Part shown: piece after piece, positions 1 through 11,599 of the stretch
Layout of the letters: every line of letters begins with the position of its first letter
Position numbering within the stretch: the stretch's first letter is position 1
From: Phallusia fumigata
Taxonomy: Eukaryota; Chordata; Ascidiacea; Phlebobranchia; Ascidiidae
NCBI GenBank assembly: GCA_008931825.1
Contig: QXVZ01007537.1
Location: 1-36,018 of the forward strand
Length of the DNA: 36,018 bases
Direction of reading: 5' to 3'
Notes under the pieces: generated by a model
The model's input: only the letters and a program-made list of their open reading frames with translations
Told to the model about the DNA's origin: nothing
Databases searched by the model: none
Program-made: the position numbers and the translations under genes

Positions 1-1063
1 ATTTTAAACAGACTTTTACATGTAGATTGTGTTGGTTAGGACAAAAATCAACACGAATTAGCACCAAAAATAAGGACGACTGAAAAAAGGGTTTTACCAA
101 AAATACAGAGACATTGCAGCGTAAGAAGCAATCAGCGTTCAGGTTTCATTTATTTCTAGGAAATTCCTTCTCGTACTGGACACGGAAGTTGTTTTTGCGC
201 TTGCTCATTTTCACTAAGTTTAAGATAAATGCCTGAACTTTCTTGCAAAATTAGGCTTTCCAACAAACTTGGCAAGCTTACAGTGCCTTGATTTGTGTTG
301 TGAATCAGAATGTGTTTGTTTCATGATTGTCACAAAGCTTGGTAGCAAAACATCTACGAAGGGATGGAAAGAGTTTCCATTGAACTTTGTTAAAACTAAG
401 ACAAAATTAGGATGAGGACATGTCAAAAAGGACATATCTTAAAAAGGACAATAATATTTTTGCTGTTCAAGACGTTGCTGTTGAAAATAAGGACAAATCT
501 TAGAAATGAGAACGATATTGTAAACATGCTTATAGTTCTGGTCAAGCGTTTATTCGTTCAACAAGCATAGGTCGTAGGATACCTTACAATCTGTAAATCG
601 TACAGCATCCTCTCAACTACAGAACAGCAGCTTACCATGCCACCAAATAGGCAAACTAGCAGACATTCTTACTTATCACGGAAAAGAGAATCGAGACAAC
701 CAAACCGCAACACAGGTATTCACACACCGAACAATCCGCCCTACTTTTCAATAAACCGTAAACCCAGTGACCGGCCGAACCACCCACCTGGGTAACCCAG
801 TCCTCTTCTCACCAGCTTAAACAGCACAGCGGACCACCCATCATTTTGCTGGCACCTAACATATTCCTGTNAGCGTGAACAGAACCAAGGCTGGCCCAGA
901 CAACGCAACACGTACACTGATTAGCTGGATTTACAATTTACAAACATTCCAAAAGCAGGGGCAAACAGAGTGGGTGAAAAACGTAAGTTGATGTGGTTTG
1001 TCTTTTGAATGGCAATTGCACTTGGTGTTCAAAGCAGCAGAAAAATTCAGGAAACAATCAACA
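1..1063. other. Non-coding flank downstream of gene A
   Basis: No coding region is supported here. The stretch lies 3' of gene A (minus strand) and probably includes its 3' UTR. A reverse-strand AATAAA is possible near 549-554, but it is about 510 bases from the stop codon, so I do not assign it firmly. About 600-900 is richer in C and G than the surroundings and looks like a separate repeat or unrelated segment. It contains the single N at 871. Short open frames here have no recognisable protein features. Confidence 0.5.
871..871. other. Single-N assembly gap
   Basis: One ambiguous base interrupts the sequence. A lone N also occurs at 18479, where the flanks repeat each other, so the symbol probably marks a contig join of unknown size. 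I see no matching repeat across this one. Confidence 0.6.
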
Positions 1064-1463
1064 TCATTTCTCTTGCCCAACTTCCGAGTAATAAACTTGG
1101 TTTTTGTCAGTATCATGGGTTTTGTTTGAATCACTGCAGTTTGATCTTATTTCTGTGGCTGCAAAATACATGATTGCACTATTTACATGTTATTCTGGTT
1201 TATGAATTTAGGTATACTTACAGTATAATTGACCTTCCTGCACATTTACATAGTTGTGTTGGATCCGCTTCAAAGGAACTACAAAAAACAAAAATATGAA
1301 CATTAACTTTTTTCTTAAGTAACTATTTACACACTGTTATTTGAATGATGTTATATCATACCCTCATAATGTGGGTTCTTATCATCACAATTGCTTGCTT
1401 CATCTGAGGTATCTCTTTTCAAGTTAACCGTGTTCTCATAAATATGGTCATTGTTAGGTTTAT
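1064..1463 (-). other. Gene A cytoplasmic tail exons with tyrosine motifs
   Basis: Three small exons (1463-1362, 1278-1222, 1158-1064) follow the transmembrane exon. They encode DHIYENT (YxN, Grb2-SH2 type), KNPHYE (NPxY, PTB type), HNYVNV, an EGQLY tyrosine at an exon end, and a terminal NQVYYSEV. The last fits the ITIM consensus VxYxxV. None resembles the NPLY/YAxV cassettes of genes B and C, although the transmembrane exons are clearly homologous. Motif identities are direct reads; signalling function is inferred. Confidence 0.75.
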
Positions 1464-4400
1464 CTAAACAAACTAGGGTTATACTTTAAATGTTTTGGTT
1501 TAACAGTATTATTTAGTGTTTACCTTTATTTTTTTGTTTTCTGTTTCTAATAACCCCAAAAGTTCCAAAAGCAATAAGAGCAATTAAAGCAACCGCCCCA
1601 ACTACACTTGCAGCAATTATTACAGTTTGGTTTCCATTTCCACCAGGTGTATTGGATTCTTTGAGTATTTGAAACTCAACAACAAGATCATTAAAATCTT
1701 CCATTGGTGATTTGATTCTTAACTCATAAATTTCTGTATCTGCAGATGTCTGAAGACAATGATTTAATTGTAATTAATGGTACAAGATTTTTGCAAGCAA
1801 CAAACCTCCATTATAAACACAAATGTTTGCTTTGTGCTATCCTTATCTTCATTTGTTAATGAACAATTAGGACAAACAATGATGGTGCCTACAAATAAAG
1901 AAACCGTAAAGACCATGGTTTTGGACTGCATATGACATGAAAACGTTTTTACCTTTTTTAGTCAAACTATATAGGAATGAAGGTGGGTTGGATGTAAACA
2001 TAACAAAGCAACTTCCATTGAACAGTTTATCTGACTGACAATTTGTGTGACTTTCAATTTCTTCTGGTGAATCTGTGCAATATTTTAGAGGTATATTTTA
2101 TCATAGATTAGTCAATCAACAAAGTAACCTACAGGTCACATTCAAATAATATTCATTTGTGAAGTTTCCAAAAGCATCACTGGTCTTACACACATATGTT
2201 CCCAAGTCCAGTCTGGTTAAAACAGTCAAACTCAAAACATTATTGAAGGGATCAATTTCTCGCATCTGATCTGGAATTTGCCATTCAAATTGTGTGTTGA
2301 GTTGAACAAAGTAATCAACTGAGCAACTTAATTCAACATTTTCTTCTGCTTTTACAGATGTGGTGTTTACAACAGGCAAAGTAACCTGGCATGACCCTGC
2401 AAAAAAACTTGTTTTGGAAGTTCTACCATAGCAATTAACTGAATAGGAAAGCTTACTTTCTGTTACCACTGTAACATTAAGTTGTGAAAAACTGCTACCA
2501 GCAATGTTACTTGCACTGCATGAAACTGATGTTGTCTCTGTAAATGTTGGAATCAAGACACAGGAACTTTCATTTTTAAGAATTTCTCCTATTTGAAATT
2601 CACAACTAGCTGCTGGATTTGCTTCACTTGAACAGTTTAAGGTTGCAGTTTGTTCTCCATCAAGAAAAACACCATTTTCGGTTTCAACCGATTTTGCTGT
2701 TGAAGTTACGATTATAGAAGCAAGACTTGGTGGATCTGTAAAACAAGTATATATTAACGAGAGTCTTACACGTGAGACTATAAAAGTTAAGTTTAAATAT
2801 GTTGTTGTTTTATAAACAAACAATGTATATATATACTGTGAATGGTTATAAACCAAACTGTTTGTTGCTTTTGACTTACAATGTACATTAAGAGCGGTTT
2901 GTTGTGAACGTCCGAGTGTGTTATCATACTCTGTGTAAGGTGTGATAGCTTGACAAGATATACTCATGGAGTTGTATTCACGTGTCGGAGTGAAACACGC
3001 TGGTGTTCCCTGAAAAAAACTTTACAACTGATGGCCACAATCTGAGGTACTTAGTATGACAATAAAAATATACGATATACTTTCAATCACCTTACTTTTG
3101 AAACAATTGCAAAAACATCTGAATTCACGTAATAAACTGTGTTTGATCCAACTGGGTATTCATCACTGTAATTGCAATCTAATATTAAAGTGCCATTTTC
3201 CAAGGCAGTGTATGTCGCACTTATACTTCCATCAATAAACAAAAATGGGGTAGGTGCTGCCCAAAACAAACAAAATACGGTATTACCCAGATATGCATCA
3301 CCTCAGTAAACGTAGCTTACCAAACCAGCATTCAATCATATTTTCACCATCCCATTTAGCAGTTGACAAACATTTTGTACTCTTGTTGGTTGCTGGTGTT
3401 CCATTGTTAATAAACAAACGTCCATTGTTTGTACAGTTAAACTCGCCTTGTGTGTTATACAATCCATTTGGAGCAGATACGATCACTCCCAGCTTCACTG
3501 ACTTTTGACATTCTGTTTAACAAACCATTATTGTGAAACAAAAACACAAATGTTTTAGTAAAAACGGCGTGGAACTTTATTTTTATAGTCTTTAAAAATA
3601 GTCTACCCAAATGAAGTCCTATTACCTAGCAAAATGCTCGTGTGTTTTAGCGCTTTATATTTAAGTGTGGAAATTATGACTTACACCGAGCATGGTTGCT
3701 TACTTAAACGGTTCCTAAGCAAACAGACTCGTGTTTAAGTCGTACGTTGAATTAACACAACAATTTGCAAATTATTTCCTGTTCAGTCAAATCAAATGTG
3801 ATAAAAAGGCTTTTAATGCAAATTAAACCTGATTTCTTATTTACTTACCTACCTTCTATCGTGATATTTCTTGTCAGAGTTACAATATTTGGTGTGTCAA
3901 CTTGAATAATGCTTTTGTCCAAAGTAAAATTTCTTGGCAAAGTAACACCAAACGTTGTGTTGATACAAGTGTTGTTCCATACGATCGTTGAGTACAAGCC
4001 CTCCACATCAAATGCTTGATAGGTATAGTTTGGGAAACTGCAAGCCCAGCACCAAATGTAGGTTTCATACGTGCTGCTATTGTCGTTGAATGTGACGGTC
4101 CATGTTACATCAGGAGGATCTTCTCCGCTGTCATAACACTCACTGTACCAATACATCGCACCATCATAGTTTGCCGCCCATGTTGTTTGGTTTGGTTTTA
4201 AGTCTAAACACATACTTACTACAAACTCATACAATTTCGATTCTCGTTCCATTAGCATCAATAAATTTGTAGCTTCTACATCCCAATGCAAATCTAATGA
4301 TTTTATTATTACCTATTATCGCTTCTTGTCTAGTTGGGGAGGAATGATAAGTTTTAAAATAAGCGAAGGGGAATGCATCACAATAGGTTATGAACCAATA

Positions 4401-4955
4401 ATTTGCGTGTCACCGTGTTTGGTGTCAAAGTGACTATTTTGTTTTTTTCATTAAATGAATCTCTAGTATACTAACAATGAAAATGTTTTTAAAGCGCAAA
4501 CAGTGTGTTAGTATCTCAACTTCGTACGCATTTGGTTAAAAACTGGGTCAAAAAACAAGTTTGCAATAATATACAGGTTTAACAAAGAGTAGCCTAAGTC
4601 TGACATGTTGCGTTTATAGTCAGCACAAATCAACCCTGTGATTTTTTGTTTAATCAGCTAACTAACAATATCGCATGGGCGAAGTAATGTGCACAATGAA
4701 CATCTAATAGAAAGACTTTGGTGATTTCAAAACAAGGCAGGCAGAGCATTAACCAGTCTTCCTTTGTTATGCAGAAAAAAGAGGGCGATTCTGATGTAAC
4801 TGTCACATTCTGTCGTTTCAGTCTGCGGAAACTTGCGCTTTCACGTGCATAGCCTACATAACTAATGGCAGAATCACATAACACTAGCACAACTTACCTG
4901 TAAATTTTCCGCTTGCAAGAATAGGAAAATATATTGCAATAAATCCAAAACGCAT
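1064..4955 (-). CDS. Gene A: CCP/Ig-domain type I receptor with short ITIM-bearing tail
   Basis: Thirteen exons on the minus strand: 4955-4898, 4203-3853, 3512-3321, 3256-3096, 3009-2880, 2735-2457, 2396-2133, 2072-1953, 1888-1806, 1749-1524, 1463-1362, 1278-1222, 1158-1064. All have GT-AG borders and the sum is 705 codons plus a stop. Residues 1-19 form a hydrophobic leader starting MRFGFIA. An in-frame ATG at 5033 would add 26 residues. Residues 20-136 are an unrecognised Cys/Trp-rich module, 137-200 a CCP-like module, 201-297 an Ig domain split by a phase-0 intron. Residues 298-390 and 391-478 are two Ig domains, the second with LDLGTYVC at its F strand. A stalk with Cys pairs follows, then a helix at about 588-613. 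The tail holds HIYENT, NPHYE, NYVNV and VYYSEV. Many N-glycosylation sequons are present. The ectodomain closely resembles that of gene B. A cell-surface recognition role is inferred from architecture. Splicing is unconfirmed. Confidence 0.85.
3853..4203 (-). other. Exon for unrecognised N-terminal ectodomain (gene A)
   Basis: This 351-bp phase 1-1 exon encodes 117 residues with four Cys, many Trp and Tyr, and several NxS/T sequons. Landmarks are NQTTWAANYDGAMYW, a Cys followed 12 residues later by Trp (ECYDSG...VTW), a WCWAC pair and a late NNTC. The C-W-C spacing could fit a divergent Ig fold with an extra disulfide, but I cannot assign a family. By hand count it is about 87 percent identical to the gene B copy at 12034-12384. 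Confidence 0.8.
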
Positions 4956-7808
4956 TGCAAAACATAAGACTATAGAAACTGACGACTTTGACAAAACTAT
5001 TTTCTGAAACTCAGAAACGAATGATTTTGCCATTGGAACTGATAGTAAACGGCATTTTCCAGACAGAAAGTCATTACCCATGTTCAAATATTTGCTATGC
5101 AGGTCTGTGGGGTATCATGCGTTTTCAATCGACCTTGCTCGTAATTTACCTTTTGCAAGTATCTTTTATTTTGAGAACCGTATTTCTGTAGCTAACACCA
5201 CAGTGCATTTAAAAAATATTGAATACTACGGTCATTCTCTTAGCGAACGATTTATTTTACAATCCTATGTTGAACACGTTTTACATTGTCGAAACACGTT
5301 GATACGCAAAGTGACTCAACGGGATGGCAACAACTAGTGCATTTACCCCACTGCTGTATGCAAAAGCGTTTTTGCCTCGGATATACCTTTTTGCTAAAAT
5401 ATTGGTCATGGTTAAAGATGAAAGTGCAATACAGAAAAAACATGTAAAAGAGTTTTTGTTCTGCAATGGTTTCCAAGCCGTCACCTGAAGTTCTGTTGTT
5501 CGGCCGCTAGACGTAAATTTACTCGTTAGTGTGTCCTTATATTTTCTTTATCATGGTTTGCTGCCTTAATTTATTCTATAATGTTGTGGCGAATTTTATT
5601 TATTTACTTCCCTGTTTTTGTCACTTGCACGTTTGTTTGGTTGTACATCCTTTGATAGCTTATGTTTGCGCACCAATAACGTTTCGCATTAGTTGATTGT
5701 AGTTTTGTTTGTATTGTTTATTTCTAATCCTTTCACTTGGTTGCTGTTGTCTTTGGTTGTTTTTATGTTTTGTCACTTGTTTCTTTTGCCCATTTGCGGT
5801 GTGGAATTATTTAGCCACATTGTAAACATTTATTTGACGTGCACCATTTTGTTTCACGCTTCCTGTGTTTATGTTTTCGCTTTCCCTGTCCCCGGTTTTA
5901 CGTTTTCTGGTTCACGCCTCGTTGCCTACAGGGATACCCGGATGTACCGTGTTTGTCATCATGTGGTTGGCTGATCCACGTGATCAGGGGCGTAGAGCGT
6001 GTTGGTAAGAAAGACAAGGTCGGTCTTTCTCTGGGGGTCGTGGGAGTTACAACGTGCCGTGTTCTTTTTGTCGTGTATACAATTGCCTTGCTCTGAGTGG
6101 GATTTGTTGAAAACATAAGTGCGATTTGTTGTTATACATTTTTATTGGTTTTATTTAAACACGACGCCCATTACTTGTGGTCTCTCTTTGGCTTTAGTGG
6201 TGAGCCGTTATTGCCGGGTTCGGGCCTTTTCCGAATTAGGGAGACAGTTTTGGTAAACGACAGAATCAGGCATAAGGAGTTGATTGGGATTTAACAACGT
6301 CACCGAAAAGATCTTTTTGCCAAATTTCCAAACTGCCGAAATAATTCCGTAAAAATATCCCTAATTTTCATATTATTTTGCATTGGTCTTCTCAACTCAC
6401 TGCTATTTGTTTTAGGCTCACCAGCTAAAAAAACTTTGGCGAGCATAAGCTTATTTTGCAAGATTCACAATTTTAGGTAAAAACAGTAAGTCAATACGAC
6501 CATCAACCACAAACACATTTCTGTTCGCATATATCTCATGACTGACGCAGTCACTTGCTAAAATAAAGCACGCTTATGTAGTAAGCACTAATCAGAGATA
6601 AATACTTAGTAAAAACGTATCGCTAGTTTTTGCGCAAAGCAAATGTACATTTGAATACGTCCCATGAATGAAATTCGTGGCCTTCGCATGTCTAAAGTTA
6701 GCACAGCTGCACCTCTAATACTTTTATTAAACTACGCTATCCTATCCAGTTGATGACTTCATGTTTTTTTGTGTGTGTATCTGAAGCTGACATGCTGTAG
6801 TCTGTAAATAGCTGCCTAGATAGACACAAAATTATACGTTATTGCTGTGTTAAACCGCTCTTTTTAATTTCTTACAAACAACGGGTCCGTCTCTATTCTT
6901 ATTTTTATAAACGTTTTTCACTACACTATCAATTGTAAATTGAGCTTATATTTCGAAAAACTTTTTAAACAGTCTACCTTTTAATACAGCAATAAAAGAA
7001 GCTACACGCAAACGAAAGATACAGTTATGCAAAGATTTCTGAAAAATACACTAGGTGCTATAGTGAGTATTGTTTATTTTTTATTTTTGCGACGACTACA
7101 ACTAAGAGTTCTGTTGTGCGATAGAATGACAGTAAGGGACGGTACGCATTGAGTTGAGCGTACCACGATTACTCTAGGTTTGAAAACAATCACTCTGGGT
7201 AAAAAAATCAACCGATTTTAAGTAATAGGCCGATACTGATTTCTTTTTGTTATTAGTTGGCGGACGAATAAAGGCATGTTATAAATCTTTGTCGCAAATG
7301 TGGCGCGACGAATAAAACTTACACAGGGAGAATGTGCAGGAAACAAATATCGTTTTTCAATTAACATTACTTACGTAGGAAGAGTTGAAATTTTAAGTGT
7401 GGCCTTATATATACTGGTTAGAGGCAACCACTTGGTTGGTTGTCTACTGGTGCTAATTTACGGTTAACTGCCATCTTGCTAGACAATACAGTACAAGATA
7501 GACGCGATTTACAAAAACAAATCAACTTCACTAAATATTTAAGCATAAATACATTTCGTATTGGCTGTGTGCACTAAAACTGCACTTTTTTAATTGTAAA
7601 AAAAATTTAGAATGAATAAAAGAAAAGCATAAATGAAGCAAATAGGCACAAAGTTTAAAGTTAAATGTGCGAGAAGGTACAAACGAAAAACTGGACAATA
7701 AATATTTGCTTTTCTATAAAATTAAAGGCTCGCGCATTGCAATGTTTTTGTGGTTGTGTACGCAACAACTGATGAAATTGTCCATAATTGATATGTATTA
7801 AAAACTAA
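4956..7808. other. Spacer between genes A and D
   Basis: I find no supportable gene in 2.9 kb. The region should contain the promoter and 5' UTR of gene A (toward 4956) and the 3' UTR of gene D (toward 7808). A reverse-strand ATTAAA at about 7587-7592 is a weak candidate poly(A) signal for gene D. The plus-strand open frame at 5693-5974 is hydrophobic because it is T-rich and shows no exon context. About 5920-6290 is less AT-rich than its surroundings and may be an old repeat, but I cannot name it. Confidence 0.5.
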
Positions 7809-10800
7809 TCATTCAATTTCACCAAGCGGTACATTTGCAACTTCTTCAGCCATTGTGGGACCAGGTTCCTAAAAAATAAAGTACAAAAAATACATTTTTA
7901 GTAATAGGACAAGTAAACAATGGGACAAATTAGTGAGATGAGTTGTCCATCAGTTTTCGACAAATACTGTGACGTTATTGCGTTGCATATTTACCAACAA
8001 CATTAAAATATGCATCAGTTTTAGAATGCTACCTGTGGTTTATCCTTCTTTTTCAATTGTTTGTAACCAAAAATCGTGGCACTCGCGATTCCAGCGCACC
8101 CAACGCAGGCGATTGGAACTGCATATGCCGCTACAGGTACGCTACTTTTGCCTTGTTTGCCTGAAAGTACACAAAAACAAATTTCTCAATACTTAATCAG
8201 TAAAGTGATATTGTAAAAAATCTATAATTATGTAGTTTGTTTTTACCATTACATCATGTTTTAATATAAGCCTGTCGTATATACCTTTGCATGTGGTATT
8301 TCCCCATTCCCCAGCAGCAAGGCACTTTGATGAAATTGTTCCATCGCTGCAGGTTTGCGTATAAGTTTCATTATAATTGATTGTTTCGTTTTCCGTGCTG
8401 CACCAATCGCACGGAAAAATATCTGAAGTGTTGCATTGCGCTAAAAAACAACAAATATTCTAAAAACCATCTTCTAAACCGGGGGTATATAACCATTATT
8501 AGTGTAGGGCCAAATATAATTACCCGGATTAGACCGCGGGTCGCACCTTTATTTAATAGGTTGACGTTTAGTTGTTTATCAAAAACAACTAATTTACGGT
8601 TTTGGATAGTCTCACTGAGTCTGGAAAGATACAAGTCAGTAGCATCCTGATGATAGCACCAGCGTTTGGTAAAACATAAGAAATAATTATAAACACTGGT
8701 TTGTTTTGTTCTGACTTAAAAACGTTAAAATTTGTCAAACAGCAAAATTCTTGTTGCTTAATGAGCCTACCTATGCATGTTACGTTCCAATCTCCTGTGT
8801 CAAGACATTGCGCTGAAGCTGTGGCTCCTACTTCACACGGAATTGATTCGAAAAGGTAATTGGAATCATAGATTTCATCTTTGGGTACCTCACACCATTC
8901 GCAAGATATGAAACTTGTGTTGCATTGTGCTGAAATAAACCGTCCCAGATAACATACTACCAACAATTTATGTCCGATACAATACAACACCCTGAAAACA
9001 GCGTACAAGAGTCGGTTATATATGTTATGGGTAAACTGTTTACCTGTGCATGTGACGCCCCATTCCCCTGTGCCGAGACAGTGCGCTGATCCTTTTCCTC
9101 CTTCGCATGACGTGAAGTTAAGAGTTGTGTTGTATTCTTGGGTTTCATTTGTAGGAATTTTGCACCACTTACAGACAATGTCATTTGTGTTGCATAATAC
9201 TAAACAACGCAATGGAGTGAAACTTCGTTGATTTGAAAGAGGAAAGAAGGGAAAGGGCAGTTTCATTTTTTAAGTACTGCTTAGGGTGTGAGTTGAGTTT
9301 ATTTTGCTGGGTGATGAAAATCATAGAGAAACAACACCACTATAAATCAATGACCAAGTCGGAAATAGCTGCGCAACGTTAAAACGTTATAAAGGGCAAA
9401 AAGTTAAGAGCACAATTGGTGGATGAAGGAATTAGCAAGTGGATTATTTTAATGACAGTTGTTTTTACATACAGCAGGCATCCTTTAATTTTTTTTAATT
9501 TGTACCTGGTAGGCATGAAACATCCCAGGAGCCCGAAGCATTGCAGTAGGCATTGTACTTTTTTCCTTGGCACGAACATTCAAGGGTTGTGTTAAAATCA
9601 ACTTCCGTTCCAAAGGCATTGCAACCACCACATGGTACCTCCGCTGTTTTGCACTTAACTAAAAGCAATATTTTCTAAATAGGAACTATTTGTAGAAAAT
9701 AATTTATCCTCTAAAAACATATGTTTTATTTGATTTGTAACTTTCGTGAATGTTCACTTGATGGCGCCACAAACCAAATTTTTGTTCGTTATCCGCACTT
9801 TAGCCCGAAGCGGCTCGTCTTACACACATCCAAAAAAACAGATCGGGCCAACTTAATACATACACACATGCCAACCAGCCAGTTTAAATGGCACAAATAC
9901 TCAAATAAAATCTCTATTATGCCACTTTTTCATCTTAATATTATCGACGTACAAAAACATGTAAATAATTAGATACAACGAAACTTGCAAATACCGTTGT
10001 TTATAGTTTACCTGGCTCACAAGTTCCATTCTCCGAAAACAAAGCATCGTCTTGGCAAACACCTGTTACATTGCCAGTATAACCAGGCAAGCAACTCAAG
10101 CTTGTGGTGCAACCAAGACCACAATTTTTGTGCGAACAATTAATATTGTCAGAGCATAGGAAGCAATCTGCAAACAGTTTTGAGATGTTTGATATCATGT
10201 TTTAATTTACTAAAACTAAGTAACCTCCTATCAAAATTCCAGTATTTAAGTTATGTGGCCTTTTACAGTTTAAAATATACATCCTTAACATATATCGAAC
10301 CTACTACCGCTACTTTAAGCAATAAAATGTGTTTTTTACCGGTTGCGCAGTCGAAGTGAAGATCGTAAAACTATTTCATGCGAAATGCAAAGCAAAATCA
10401 TTCGCTTTGAGCATTTAGGTGAGCAATTCAACCTACTTGGTGTGACAACGAAAACAAAAGCATCTAATTCTTCATTTCCAGAGTCTAGGACTGATATGGT
10501 TGTAACAAAATCTGACGCAGTTGTGTCAAAGAGTAGAAAAAAGGTTGTTGAAATAAAGCTGTAAAAAATGAAACTTTATTCGTTTTTATGCTGAATGTTT
10601 TCGCGCTTTTGTAAATCGAAACACTCTTATAGTTAGTAGTTACCAACCTGGATGCAGTTCTGTTTTCATACACGGTTCCAGGTAACGTTTGGCAGCCGCT
10701 GCTGGCTGCAATTTGACATCTCGCAACTGGCTGCAACACAAATATTTTACGTACTGGTTTAGGCTAAAAGGGTTTCCAACTATATTTAGTTTTTCCATAC

Positions 10801-11304
10801 CGTTGCGTTTATCGTCCAATACATGGTAAACGGATCATCTACAAGTCCAACAGAGGCGTTTACTGTACTTCTCTCGACTTGATACCCAGTGACAGATGTT
10901 GTTGCAAGGGGTACGCTTACTAAAATAATAATTCACAAATCGATTACCCCTAAACTACCCGTTAACCAACAGACTAAACCAGACCTGTCTATTTACATGC
11001 ACCTTATAAAAAGCAACAAGGTTTGGCCAGCTAGTTACATGTGCACCCCAACGAAAGCACTAGAAGGTTCGGCCGACTAACTAAATCGGCCTACAGTTGT
11101 TATTTGTCTCCGGACAATGTATTGGTTTTTGTGTATGTTTGTCATATCCAATAACAGGCGCCTTTGCCTTACCCAATACGCTATACCACCTTTGATTACA
11201 TTTCTTAATTCTTTCCGCTTTACCTTACCTATCTGAGCTGTTGTGCTGACGAATGAGCTAGTAAGGAAAACAAACAGTATTCTCCAGAACTTCGACGATT
11301 GCAT
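7809..11304 (-). CDS. Gene D: type I membrane protein with 8-Cys and four CCP-like modules
   Basis: Eleven exons on the minus strand: 11304-11229, 10919-10801, 10730-10648, 10558-10437, 10167-10012, 9658-9506, 9199-9044, 8929-8771, 8440-8285, 8160-8033, 7868-7809. They sum to 455 codons plus a stop, with GT-AG borders and compatible phases. Residues 1-25 form a signal peptide (MQSSKFWRILFVFLTSS). Residues 26-133, spread over three exons, make a module I do not recognise. Residues 134-185 form an 8-Cys module. Residues 186-393 form four modules of 51-53 residues, each one phase 1-1 exon. The last three have Cys spacing C-x6/7-C-x2-C, then C, C and GxW...C, like a sushi domain with an extra N-terminal Cys pair. 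A helix lies at about 401-425, then KQLKKK and a short acidic end without tyrosine. It may act as a ligand-binding or complement-receptor-like partner of its neighbours; that is inference. Confidence 0.82.
8285..9658 (-). other. Tandem CCP-like exon array of gene D
   Basis: Four successive phase 1-1 exons (9658-9506, 9199-9044, 8929-8771, 8440-8285) encode related modules. The last three share openings of the form CNTxxxxxCxWC and closings GxW...C. The first is more divergent, with Cys-rich CSCQGKKY, but ends ASGSWDVSC. Equal phase and near-equal length (153-159 bp) point to origin by exon duplication and would let isoforms include different numbers of modules. Standard sushi domains have four Cys; the three clearest copies have six. 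Confidence 0.75.
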
Positions 11305-11599
11305 TTTTCCTTTGTTAAGAAGTTTTCATGTATAGCATGAAACTTTTTGCAAGTACAATAATTTACTGGGTTACAACAATTTCACGTTTTAACTTTTAAT
11401 ACATTGAAGAAACAGACTATAGGTTATCCCAATGCAACTACATACGACTATAACGAGTCAGTGACGCTCACCAACGGAAAACTGTATTTGCGTAACCGGT
11501 TGGTAAACATGAGGTTAAAACCCCGCCTGTACTCAGAAAGTGTTTCTTCAAATACCTGTGTCCGTTCGTGGACTTTATAGAAACTGTACAAGGGAACAA
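11305..11599. promoter_or_regulatory. Divergent (head-to-head) promoter region of genes D and B
   Basis: Only 295 bp separate the start codons of gene D (minus, ATG at 11304) and gene B (plus, ATG at 11600). Both 5' UTRs and any core promoters must lie in this interval unless untranslated exons exist upstream. TATA-like AT-rich stretches occur on both strands but none is decisive. An in-frame ATG at 11540 would extend gene B by 20 residues; the signal-peptide ATG at 11600 is preferred. Confidence 0.6.

Noticed and set aside
931-1134. Minus-strand 67-codon open frame
   Set aside because: It overlaps the final exon of gene A in another frame; the in-phase reading from 1158 ends in the ITIM-type VYYSEV motif and explains the region better.
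5693-5974. Plus-strand hydrophobic 93-codon frame as a membrane protein
   Set aside because: Hydrophobicity follows from T-rich DNA; there is no signal context, splice partner or paralogue.
10343-10564. Plus-strand 73-codon frame opposite gene D exon 4
   Set aside because: It is antisense to a minus-strand exon with matching phases on both sides.
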